DNA from: CAZJAD01 sp964543855
Lineage (GTDB): Bacteria > Electryoneota > RPQS01 > DYHQ01
Direction: 5' to 3'
Length of the DNA stretch: 7,940 nucleotides
Assembly (NCBI GenBank): GCA_964543855.1
Contig: CAZJAD010000102.1
Coordinates: 1-7,940, forward strand
Shown: in pieces, positions 1 to 5,717 of the stretch
Position numbering within the stretch: the first letter of the stretch is position 1
Layout of the letters: every line of letters starts with the position of its first letter
Made by a program: the position numbers and the translations under genes
Notes under the pieces: model-generated
Told to the model about the DNA's origin: nothing
What the model saw: the letters and a program-made list of their open reading frames with translations, nothing else
Databases searched by the model: none

Positions 1-1271
1 TGAGCGCGCAGGTCTGATCCCGGCCCAAGAATCACCAGCAGGCCTTTGCCCGATTCAACCAGCGCGTGGAGTTGAGCACTCGTTCCCGCACCGAACGCGG
101 GAGCATCCATGATGAAAATCGCGTCGTACAGCGTCCAATCCGCGGCCTCGAACTGGGGCACGGTGAGCGGCTCAACCTGCACAAATGCGTCGGGGCGACC
201 GGACGGACTGAGTGCCAGGGCGGTGAAGGTTGCCGCCGATCCCGGTGGTGCGACCAGTGCAATCTTTATTTGCTGGGGAACACGCAGCACGAAATGGCGC
301 TGGTCATCGGCGGGCAAATCATCTCCCTCTTCCAGTTTTACATAGCCCCCCAAATCTCCAGCCTCTTCCGGCACGAACCGAAACTCAAGCGCCTTCGTCT
401 CGCCGCCCGCCAGTGAAACAGTCCGACTGGCTACGCGGCGTCCTTCCAGAAACACGCTCACGAGACGGTCGGGGAGTGCGTTGCGCGAGCTGTTTCTGAG
501 GGTGGCTTGCAGTTCGATGGGCCGACCGGGCGTGATCAAACGCGAGAGAATTCTGACATCTGTCACGCCAACATTGCGGGAACGCTCGCCACTCAGCGGC
601 GAAAGGAAAAGCTTGATTTCAGGAGGAAAAAGAGGGCCGTCCGGCAGCCCGTCCGGCCAGGCCGAAGCACTGAAATCTGACAGGACATAGACTTCGCGGT
701 GAAGATTCTTCGATTGCAGGATGAGAGACTTTGCCAGGCGCAACGCTTCGGCGAGATTGGATCCACCGGCTGTGACCCGTGTTTCGGAGATTGCTTCCCG
801 CAGCACGCGGAATTGGCCCGTGGGCTCGGCGGGGAATGGCTCGGGGTGAGCGTCCGCCCAGACGATTTGCGCCTCATCGCCGTCTTCCATGAGGGAAAGG
901 ATTTCCTGAGCGTGCGCCGCCGCTTCCCGAAGGCGTGTCCCTTCGGGCGTCTCGGTTCCCATCGAAGCGCTCCGGTCCACGACCAGAATCGCGCTCGTGC
1001 GGGCATGCATGCCGGGCAGGATTCCTGCCGTGGACCGCATGACCGGGCGTGCCATGGCCAGAACCAGCGCCACGACCGCAAGCGTCCGCAGGAGAAGCAG
1101 AAGGAGCTGGCGGAGCTTGAGTCGCCGCATCCTCTGGCGTTGAAGTTCCTTCAGGAATCGGAGCGTCGGGAAGAGAACGCGCTTCAGTCTCTGCCTCGTC
1201 AGCAGATGAATCAGAATCGGCAAGAGGCCGAGCGTTAGCGCGAAAAGGATTGCGGCATTCAGGAAAGTCAT
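1..1271 (-). CDS. BatA/VWA-domain membrane protein, N-terminal 423 residues (3' end outside window)
   Basis: The reading frame opens with ATG at 1271 and is still open at base 1, so 423 complete codons are visible. Seen: two hydrophobic segments at about residues 3-24 and 56-75, the second containing six consecutive Leu and ending in an ARP motif, which is the double-anchor BatA-type N-terminus. A von Willebrand A domain follows (about 95-225) with MIDAS elements DRSAS (99-103), GGSNL (169-173, Ser where Thr is usual) and LSD (197-199). A CARDB/Ig-like stretch covers about 233-331 and ends in DLPADDQRHF (318-327), common in this family. From about 335 a glutaminase-amidotransferase-like Rossmann fold begins. 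Known for the family: inner-membrane anchored, metal-binding protein-protein interaction domain; Bat proteins are linked to stress tolerance, but their biochemical role is unsettled. The start overlaps the gmhA stop (ATGA) and has no strong ribosome binding site of its own, so translational coupling is likely. Confidence 0.85.
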   Translation of the reverse strand, partial: MTFLNAAILFALTLGLLPILIHLLTRQRLKRVLFPTLRFLKELQRQRMRRLKLRQLLLLLLRTLAVVALVLAMARPVMRSTAGILPGMHARTSAILVVDRSASMGTETPEGTRLREAAAHAQEILSLMEDGDEAQIVWADAHPEPFPAEPTGQFRVLREAISETRVTAGGSNLAEALRLAKSLILQSKNLHREVYVLSDFSASAWPDGLPDGPLFPPEIKLFLSPLSGERSRNVGVTDVRILSRLITPGRPIELQATLRNSSRNALPDRLVSVFLEGRRVASRTVSLAGGETKALEFRFVPEEAGDLGGYVKLEEGDDLPADDQRHFVLRVPQQIKIALVAPPGSAATFTALALSPSGRPDAFVQVEPLTVPQFEAADWTLYDAIFIMDAPAFGAGTSAQLHALVESGKGLLVILGPGSDLRA

Positions 1272-1867
1272 TTCGAAGTCAAAAGCTCAGTTTCAATTAG
1301 ATGAATCAGGATGTGGCCGCATAACAGGTGTGCTTCCTGGATGCGCTGGGTGTCCGTGGAGGGGATGTGCAGCGCAATATCCAGGTAGGTATCCAGCGGC
1401 GTTTGGTCTTGGCCCAGCAGGCCGATGTTTGTCGCCAGCCCTTCGCGCGAGGCCTTTGCAGCCTGCAGGAGATTCGGCGAGCGTCCGCTTGTCGAAAGGA
1501 GAAAAAGCACATCGCCTTGCCTCACATGAGCCTCAACCTGTCGCGCAAAAACTGTCTCGAAACCGAAATCGTTGCTGCAGGCGGTCAGCGTGCTCGTGTC
1601 GGTCGTGAGCGCCATCGCCGGCAGGGCTTGCCGCGTTACTTCCGCTGAGAGCCGCACGACGAGTTCGGTCGCGAAGTGTTGTGATTCGGCTGCGGAGCCG
1701 CCGTTCCCGCAGAAGAAGAGGCGTCCACCGTTGTGGAGGGAGTTGGTGCATGCTTCGGCAATCCGCGCAATGTCGTTGAGGCAACGCGCTTCAATCAGTC
1801 CGGGCACTTTGGCTGCCTCAGTCAGCGCAGTATGCGTCCAATCCATGAACTCAGAACTCTTGGTCAC
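1268..1867 (-). CDS. gmhA: Phosphoheptose (sedoheptulose 7-phosphate) isomerase, SIS domain
   Basis: A 199-residue protein of usual GmhA length. It should convert sedoheptulose 7-phosphate to D-glycero-D-manno-heptose 7-phosphate in the cytoplasm, the first step of ADP-heptose synthesis for the LPS core. Motifs seen: FCGNGGSAAESQHFATEL (52-69), TTDTSTLTACSNDFGFE (88-104), LLSTSGRSPN (123-132) and RIQEAHLLCGH (175-185). By alignment with E. coli GmhA the zinc/catalytic residues are His64, Glu68, Gln177 and His185, all present, so the enzyme looks active. The start is GTG at 1867, chosen because AAGGAG lies 7 bases upstream; the next Met (codon 8) has no comparable site. It lies 28 bases after the tolC-family gene and overlaps the VWA gene by 4 bases. 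No other heptose gene (gmhB, hldE) is in the window. DiaA-like SIS proteins are the main alternative, but the intact metal ligands favour GmhA. Confidence 0.88.
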   Translation of the reverse strand: MTKSSEFMDWTHTALTEAAKVPGLIEARCLNDIARIAEACTNSLHNGGRLFFCGNGGSAAESQHFATELVVRLSAEVTRQALPAMALTTDTSTLTACSNDFGFETVFARQVEAHVRQGDVLFLLSTSGRSPNLLQAAKASREGLATNIGLLGQDQTPLDTYLDIALHIPSTDTQRIQEAHLLCGHILIHLIETELLTSK

Positions 1868-1874
1868 GGCGGAA

Positions 1875-1880
1875 CTCCTT
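1875..1880 (-). promoter_or_regulatory. Ribosome binding site of gmhA
   Basis: AAGGAG on the minus strand, 7 bases before GTG 1867. It decides in favour of the GTG start over the in-frame ATG seven codons later. Confidence 0.75.
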
Positions 1881-1895
1881 TTGCGTTTTCTTCAT

Positions 1896-3263
1896 CTACG
1901 GCGCGGTGGCGACTGTGGGAAAGTCTCCGACGGCTCGCGCCAGAGCGTAGCGGGCAACCGTGAGTTCGTAGAGCGCACGCAGCCGATTCACCCGCGCCTG
2001 ATTGACCTGCAGCTCGGCGTCGAGAAGCTCCAACTGCGTGCTGAGCCCGCTCTCATACCGCACCTTGGCAATTTCGTAGCCTTTCTCGGCCTGGGCCAGA
2101 TTTTTCTCCTGCACTTCAAGCGCTTTCAGCGCTCGATGGAGTTCGTTGTAGGCATTCTCGACTTCATTGCGAATGGCTTGACGCAGGTCCGTCTCCTGAT
2201 AATCAAGGCTGCGCAAATCGGATCGCACTTCCTGAATTCGAGCCGGCGTTGCGAAGCCATTAAAGAGCGGAATCGAGAGTGTCAGGCCAGCTGCCGTGCT
2301 CCTTGTCCAGCTATAATCCCGGAAGTTCAGGTCCTCGGACTCCGTTTGCCAGGTCACGCTCGCAGAGCCGTAGAGCGTCGGCCAGTACAGGCTGCGGCGT
2401 TCGATGGCCAGCAGGCGGCGCTGAATCATGCGTTGGTGTTCTGTGACTTCGAGCTCGGGCCGCTGCGCATAGGCGCGCTCGATGGCCTGGGCCAGAGGCT
2501 CGGGTGGAGTGCGGTCGGAATCGAAGGTCCCCACAAGTTCAAGCGAATCCTCCGGTGGAACTCCGAGGAGGATCTGCAGTTGCAGGAGTGTCTGTCGATA
2601 GCCATTTTCCGCTTCCAGGACGACGGGCTCCCAGTTGGCCGCGCCGACCTCGGCGCGAATCTTGTCGTATTCGCTGACCGTTCCCTGTTCAAAGAGAAGT
2701 TGCGTTCGATCGCGGTGATTCCGGGATTGGTCGAGGGCCTGGCGCTGCACGAGGACCAGCTCTCTGGCCAAGACCGTCCCGAAGAAGCTCTGGGCCAGCC
2801 CCAGTCGCAACTCCTGAAGTGTTTGCCGCTCGGTCGCCTTCGTGAGGTTCACGTAACTTTTCGCGATGCGCAGGGCCAACCCAATCTTCCCTGCAACATA
2901 GATTGGCTGCTGCAATTCGAGCATGCCTGTGTAGGAATTGTCCATGCCTATCTTGATGGGCTGGACCGTGAGCGCCCCTGTCTCATCGGGCATGCTGATG
3001 AAGAAAACAGGCACCTCGATATTGCGAGTGTAAAGTCCCGCAGCACTGATGGACGGCATCGCGGCGCCGTAGGCCTCCCGCACCTTCTGGCGAGATTTTG
3101 TGACTTCTTCGCGGGAGAGCAGAAGCGTGCGGTTCTGCTCAAGAGCCAGTTGCCAGGCATCGTACCAGTCGAGGCGGCGGGGTGCTGAGTGGGCGGCGCA
3201 AGTCGCGATCAAGAGCGAAAGCCCGAGAAGGCGGCCAAGATTTTTTCTGAGTGGGACTAACAT
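1896..3263 (-). CDS. TolC-family outer-membrane efflux protein
   Basis: 455 residues from ATG 3263, typical for the family. TolC-type proteins form trimeric outer-membrane beta-barrels with a long periplasmic alpha-helical tunnel and serve type I secretion or RND/MFS efflux pumps. Seen: basic N-terminus then a hydrophobic core (about 11-22), a Sec signal peptide with cleavage probably near AHSA (24-27); two internally similar halves, about 31-235 and 255-447, each with a helix followed by a Pro-x-x-x-x-Gly turn (MPSISAAG, WPTLYG); PLFNGFATPARI (332-343); and the C-terminal helix RYESGLSTQLELLDAELQVN (402-421). IATC resembles a lipobox but has Thr at -1, so lipidation is doubtful. ATG 3332 is in frame but would add 23 residues before the signal peptide and take in the hairpin at 3303-3326; neither start has a clear ribosome binding site. 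No membrane-fusion or inner-membrane pump gene is in the window, so its partner is unknown. Confidence 0.88.
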   Translation of the reverse strand: MLVPLRKNLGRLLGLSLLIATCAAHSAPRRLDWYDAWQLALEQNRTLLLSREEVTKSRQKVREAYGAAMPSISAAGLYTRNIEVPVFFISMPDETGALTVQPIKIGMDNSYTGMLELQQPIYVAGKIGLALRIAKSYVNLTKATERQTLQELRLGLAQSFFGTVLARELVLVQRQALDQSRNHRDRTQLLFEQGTVSEYDKIRAEVGAANWEPVVLEAENGYRQTLLQLQILLGVPPEDSLELVGTFDSDRTPPEPLAQAIERAYAQRPELEVTEHQRMIQRRLLAIERRSLYWPTLYGSASVTWQTESEDLNFRDYSWTRSTAAGLTLSIPLFNGFATPARIQEVRSDLRSLDYQETDLRQAIRNEVENAYNELHRALKALEVQEKNLAQAEKGYEIAKVRYESGLSTQLELLDAELQVNQARVNRLRALYELTVARYALARAVGDFPTVATAP

Positions 3264-3302
3264 AGGAAACTGACCAAGTAATTCGTTCGCAAATTCAGAT
3301 AA

Positions 3303-3326
3303 TGCGGCTTGCGACAGGCAGCCGCA
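3303..3326 (-). terminator. Hairpin between fabL and the tolC-family gene; possible weak terminator or attenuator
   Basis: A GC-rich inverted repeat starting 18 bases after the fabL stop: a 7-base-pair outer stem (TGCGGCT with AGCCGCA), extendable by two more pairs with a single bulge, and a 5-base loop. On the minus strand it is followed by TTATCTGAATTT, only partly U-rich, so intrinsic termination is possible but not convincing. It would separate the selD-fabL part from tolC-gmhA-VWA, or reduce read-through. No good promoter is visible between it and the tolC-family start. Confidence 0.4.
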
Positions 3327-3344
3327 CGACATCGGGAGATTTTC

Positions 3345-4112
3345 TCAAGCAACGATGGAGTATCCGCCGTCCGCTACCAAGGTGTGGCCTGCGACGAAGT
3401 CGGCGAGTGGACTCACCAGGAAGAGAACGGCGTTGGCGATATGGCGAGGAGTCACCAGACGACCCGCCGGGGTGCGGCGGCGCGTCTCTGCCACTATCTC
3501 TTCGGGATTCGGGAAGTATTTCAACGCATCGGTTTCGACGACGGAGGTCGATACGGCGTTGACATAGATTCCGCGGGGCGCCAGCTCGACAGCCAAATGT
3601 CGGACGAGTGACTCGATCGCGCTTTTCGACGCGCCCACCGCCGCATAGTTGGGCAAAGCTCGCACCGCCCCCAAACTGGAGACCGCCACAATTCTGCCGC
3701 CACGGTCACCCATGAGCTCGGACGCATGTTGCACGAGGTGAAGAAACGCGGCGGCGTTCACATCCATCGTCCAGTGGAAGTGGCGCGGCGTGATGTCGAG
3801 TGCAGGCTTCAAAACGCCCGATGCGGCATTCGAAACCAGGATGTCAAGTTGTCCCCATGTTTGCGCGATTTCACCGAAGATACGATCGACATCCGCCGCC
3901 ACACCGACATTGCCCTTCACAATTTTTGCCTCAACTCCGTAAGCCGCGATTGCCTCCGCGGTCTCTTCGGCGGCCGAGCGCCGGTGCAGGTAGTTCACCA
4001 TAACCGCCGCTCCGGCTTCAGCCAGGCGCTCCGCGATGGCTCGCCCGATGCCCCGCGACCCGCCCGTCACGAGCGCATACTTTCCCGCTAAATTGATTTC
4101 TTGAACGGCCAA
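3345..4112 (-). CDS. fabL: FabL-type enoyl-[acyl-carrier-protein] reductase (SDR family)
   Basis: 255 residues. Predicted to reduce the trans-2 double bond of enoyl-ACP with NAD(P)H in the last step of each cycle of type II fatty acid synthesis. Seen: nucleotide-binding TGGSRGIG (16-23), NAASG (95-99), WTMDVNAAA (114-122), SSLGAVRALPNYAAVGASK (145-163) and NAVSTSVVETDALKYFPN (185-202). These match Bacillus subtilis FabL closely as I recall its sequence (NAASGVLRP, WTMNINAKA, TDALKHFPN). The putative catalytic pair Tyr156 and Lys163 is spaced YX6K, the enoyl-reductase signature; ordinary SDRs and FabG have YX3K. The start is TTG at 4112 with GGGAGG 5 bases upstream; the next possible starts fall inside the cofactor motif. 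It follows the membrane-protein gene by 35 bases. A plain annotation would be 'SDR oxidoreductase' or FabG. Confident of the fold, fairly confident of the FabL assignment. Confidence 0.8.
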   Translation of the reverse strand: MAVQEINLAGKYALVTGGSRGIGRAIAERLAEAGAAVMVNYLHRRSAAEETAEAIAAYGVEAKIVKGNVGVAADVDRIFGEIAQTWGQLDILVSNAASGVLKPALDITPRHFHWTMDVNAAAFLHLVQHASELMGDRGGRIVAVSSLGAVRALPNYAAVGASKSAIESLVRHLAVELAPRGIYVNAVSTSVVETDALKYFPNPEEIVAETRRRTPAGRLVTPRHIANAVLFLVSPLADFVAGHTLVADGGYSIVA

Positions 4113-4115
4113 AGA

Positions 4116-4146
4116 AACCTCCCACCCATGCCGTCAACAGGAGGTT
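4116..4146 (-). promoter_or_regulatory. Inverted repeat covering the fabL ribosome binding site
   Basis: On the minus strand AACCTCC (4146-4140) begins two bases after the TGA stop of the upstream membrane-protein gene and is perfectly complementary to GGAGGTT (4122-4116), which contains the fabL Shine-Dalgarno. Seven base pairs enclose a 17-base loop. If formed, the stem would hide the ribosome binding site; a ribosome terminating at the upstream stop would open it. This suggests translational coupling, by inference only. Confidence 0.45.
4118..4123 (-). promoter_or_regulatory. Ribosome binding site of fabL
   Basis: GGGAGG on the minus strand, 5 bases before TTG 4112. It is the main reason to accept a TTG start here. 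Confidence 0.65.
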
Positions 4147-4147
4147 G

Positions 4148-4564
4148 TCAGGCCTTGGATACTTTGCCGTAGACAACCCCCAGAACTCCTCCAACGATAA
4201 TGAGGATGATAAGCATGAAGAGTGCGTCGAGGAAGATCAGGGCTCCCGGCAGAGCTTCCGTGGACCAGCGAATGAAAAACATGGAGGGACTCAACAACAA
4301 ACCGATCCAGAGTCCATACCGAGCTCCTTCCGCCAGTCCACCCTCCCGCACACCTTTCGTATAAATTGCGCAGAAGAAAAGTGAGAAGAGAAGCATGCCC
4401 AGAATCATTGCCCACATTCGACCTTGCATCTGGGATTCGCTGAGCCAGTGGCTGGCCGTCTCCTCATAGTAGCCCATCAGTATCCACCCGTGTACGATGG
4501 ACTGCAGAATCCAATAGGCCACCCAGACGATCAGAGTTGACAGAAGCCATTTCCCGACTTTCAT
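4148..4564 (-). CDS. Small four-helix membrane protein of unknown function
   Basis: 138 residues, family not recognised. Four hydrophobic segments are visible at about 6-28, 50-68, 81-98 and 108-133, so it is an integral inner-membrane protein with short loops; the basic ends (MKVGK at the N-terminus, GKVSKA at the C-terminus) would by the positive-inside rule both be cytoplasmic. The loop between helices 2 and 3 reads YTKGVREGGLAEGARYG (68-84), with several glycines and charged residues, and helix 4 ends in a glycine-rich IIVGGVLGVVYG. No signal peptide, cysteine pair or catalytic motif is seen. The start is well supported: AAGGAGG lies 5 bases before ATG. It follows selD by 12 bases and precedes fabL by 35, so it is very likely co-transcribed with both. 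Being next to selD does not by itself show a selenium role. Confidence 0.8.
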   Translation of the reverse strand: MKVGKWLLSTLIVWVAYWILQSIVHGWILMGYYEETASHWLSESQMQGRMWAMILGMLLFSLFFCAIYTKGVREGGLAEGARYGLWIGLLLSPSMFFIRWSTEALPGALIFLDALFMLIILIIVGGVLGVVYGKVSKA

Positions 4565-4569
4565 GATGT

Positions 4570-4576
4570 CCTCCTT
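4570..4576 (-). promoter_or_regulatory. Ribosome binding site of the small membrane-protein gene
   Basis: A full AAGGAGG on the minus strand, directly after the selD TAG stop and 5 bases before ATG 4564. It is the strongest ribosome binding site in the window. Confidence 0.8.
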
Positions 4577-5503
4577 CTAAAGGATGACTTGAATGCCCTC
4601 ACCGTCGAGGACTCTACCGATAACGGCCGACCTGACCATTCCAGCATGCTTCAATCGACGGACGGCCTCGTGAGCCTGATTCTCTGGCAATGCGGCCAGA
4701 AGCCCCCCGGAAGTCTGCGCATCACACAGCAAGAGGATAGAGGTCTCTGGGAAATCTTTCGGGTAAATGGCAAAATTCTGTAGGTACTCGCGGTTGGCCC
4801 AGCTTCCCCCGGGAAACGCTCCGGTCTCGGCAAGGGACAGCGCGAGCTCAACAAATGGGACACGCGCCATGCCAATTTCGAGTTTGACTTTCGAGCTGCG
4901 GGCGATTTCNNNNNNNNNNNNNNNNNNNNNNNNNNNNNNNNNNNNNNNNNNNNNNNNNNNNNNNNNNNNNNNNNNNNNNNNNNNNNNNNNNNNNNNNNNN
5001 NNNNNNNNNGTCCACATCGTCTCTGGGTCAACAACGCCGGTGACCACAAGACCGTACTTGGGTTCCTCATCGTCAATGGTGTGTCCGCCGGCGATGACAA
5101 CGCCGGCTTCACTCGCCTTATCCGCGCCGCCTCGGACCACTTCACGCCAGAGTGCGACCGGCAGCTTCTTAGGGAAGCACGCGATGTTGAGTGCAAAGAG
5201 CGGACGCCCGTTCATCGCGTAGACATCCGACAGGGAATTGGCGGCGGCAATCGCTCCCCAAGTGTAAGGATCATCCACGACGGGTGTGAAGAAGTCCACC
5301 GTCTGGATCACCGTCTCGCCTCGAGGCAGCCGATAAACGGCCGCGTCGTCATGCGTTCGGAATCCCACCAGAAGGTGCGGGTCCTTAAAGGCAATCGTGT
5401 TTTCCAAGAGGTCGTCCAGCACCGCCGGACTCATCTTGGACGCTCAACCCGCACAATGGCTGAGGGTCGTCAGGCGAGTGATGTCTTCTTTTGTCCTGTT
5501 CAT
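4577..5503 (-). CDS. selD: Selenide, water dikinase (selenophosphate synthetase), selenocysteine-containing; interrupted by an assembly gap
   Basis: SelD makes selenophosphate from selenide and ATP, the selenium donor for Sec-tRNA and selenouridine. Reading from ATG 5503 gives an N-terminus ending in LTTLSHCAGUASK, where U20 is an in-frame TGA (5446-5444). It aligns with E. coli LTQYSHGAGCGCK: U20 sits on catalytic Cys17 and Lys23 on catalytic Lys20. Further motifs: THDDAAVY (50-57, Mg/ATP-binding Asp), VDFFTPVVDDP, SLSDVYAMNGRPL and GGHTIDDEEPKYGLVVTGVV; after the gap, GAFPGGS and LLCDAQTSGGLLAALP. The 100-N run removes the middle, including the DVTGFGLLGH region; compared with the 347-residue E. 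coli protein about 70-80 residues are missing, more than the 34 codons implied. Starting at ATG 5434 would delete the active site. No strong ribosome binding site precedes ATG 5503, so the exact start is less sure. The gene ends 12 bases before the membrane-protein gene. Confidence 0.92.
4910..5009. other. Assembly gap inside selD (100 N)
   Basis: Exactly 100 consecutive N, the usual placeholder for a scaffold gap of unknown size. The base pair before it on the minus strand gives ACN, so the last readable residue there is Thr whatever the next base is. The frame on the two sides agrees, which need not be more than chance. From homologous SelD proteins the true gap is probably about 210-240 bases. 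Confidence 0.97.
5404..5439 (-). promoter_or_regulatory. Bacterial SECIS-like hairpin directing Sec insertion in selD
   Basis: On the minus strand, four bases after the in-frame TGA: CCAAGA (5439-5434) pairs perfectly with TCTTGG (5409-5404); after an internal loop of 3 and 4 bases, GTCCGGC (5430-5424) pairs with GCTGGAC (5420-5414), seven pairs with one G-U wobble, leaving a GGT loop (5423-5421). Twenty bases lie between the TGA and the loop. Bacterial SECIS elements, read by SelB, lie inside the coding region just after UGA and have a small apical loop with a conserved G/GU, as in E. coli fdhF. Both spacing and loop fit. It also codes for the start of SelD. Confidence 0.75.
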
Positions 5504-5717
5504 GTCGTTTGTGAGAAGTGCCAAAGTACGCCTATTTCAACGAGCAACCCGGGGCAGAAGTTTCCCACTTCCGACCGCTGCGAAGCCCGCAACTGTATGA
5601 TAATAGAATTCTTGACAAAAACAAACGGCTTCTTTCGGCCACATCCGTGAGATGTATGCGCCGCTCGAAGATTGGCAAAGAGGCGGTCGGCTTCCCGACT
5701 CTGTGAATACAGACCCG
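5504..5717 (-). other. Intergenic leader between the transglycosylase gene and selD
   Basis: 214 bases without a convincing gene. After the transglycosylase stop there are small inverted repeats (CTGT/ACAG at 5701-5712; GTCGG/CCGAC at 5686-5699) without a following T-run, so no clear terminator. An AT-rich island at about 5596-5625 stands out from the GC-rich surroundings and probably holds the selD promoter. Closer to selD, CGGAAGT and ACTTCTG (5573-5555) form a 7-pair stem around a GGGAA loop; one pair is G-U only in the minus-strand transcript, consistent with an RNA structure in the selD leader. I do not recognise a known riboswitch. Confidence 0.5.
5597..5624 (-). promoter_or_regulatory. 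Candidate sigma-70-type promoter of selD
   Basis: Minus-strand TTGTTT (5624-5619), a 16-base spacer, then TATCAT (5602-5597). The -10 matches 5 of 6 consensus bases, the -35 only 3 of 6. It lies in the only AT-rich patch of the leader and would give a 5' untranslated region of about 85-90 bases. This is a weak prediction. Confidence 0.3.

Noticed and set aside
593..1081. 162-codon minus-strand frame overlapping the VWA gene
   Set aside because: Other frame of the same strand; low-complexity Arg/Ser/Trp-rich translation. The BatA/VWA frame explains this region.
699..1238. 179-codon plus-strand frame
   Set aside because: Antisense to the VWA domain, whose MIDAS motif shows the minus strand is coding.
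1572..3188. 538-codon open frame on the plus strand
   Set aside because: Entirely antisense to the well-supported gmhA and tolC-family genes; its translation is rich in Arg, Leu and Cys without recognisable domains. Long antisense frames are common in GC-rich coding DNA.
5444..5446. TGA as an ordinary stop, with selD starting downstream or being a pseudogene
   Set aside because: Family-conserved residues flank the TGA on both sides, it falls on the catalytic Cys position, and a SECIS-like hairpin follows.
5612..5617. Perfect TTGACA on the plus strand as a -35 box
   Set aside because: No -10-like hexamer 16-18 bases downstream, and no plus-strand gene to serve.
5518..5706. 62-codon plus-strand frame in the intergenic leader
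   Set aside because: No ribosome binding site or homology seen, and it runs into the antisense of neighbouring features.
5686..5712. Two small inverted repeats after the transglycosylase stop as an intrinsic terminator
   Set aside because: Stems of only 5 and 4 pairs and no U-run follows.
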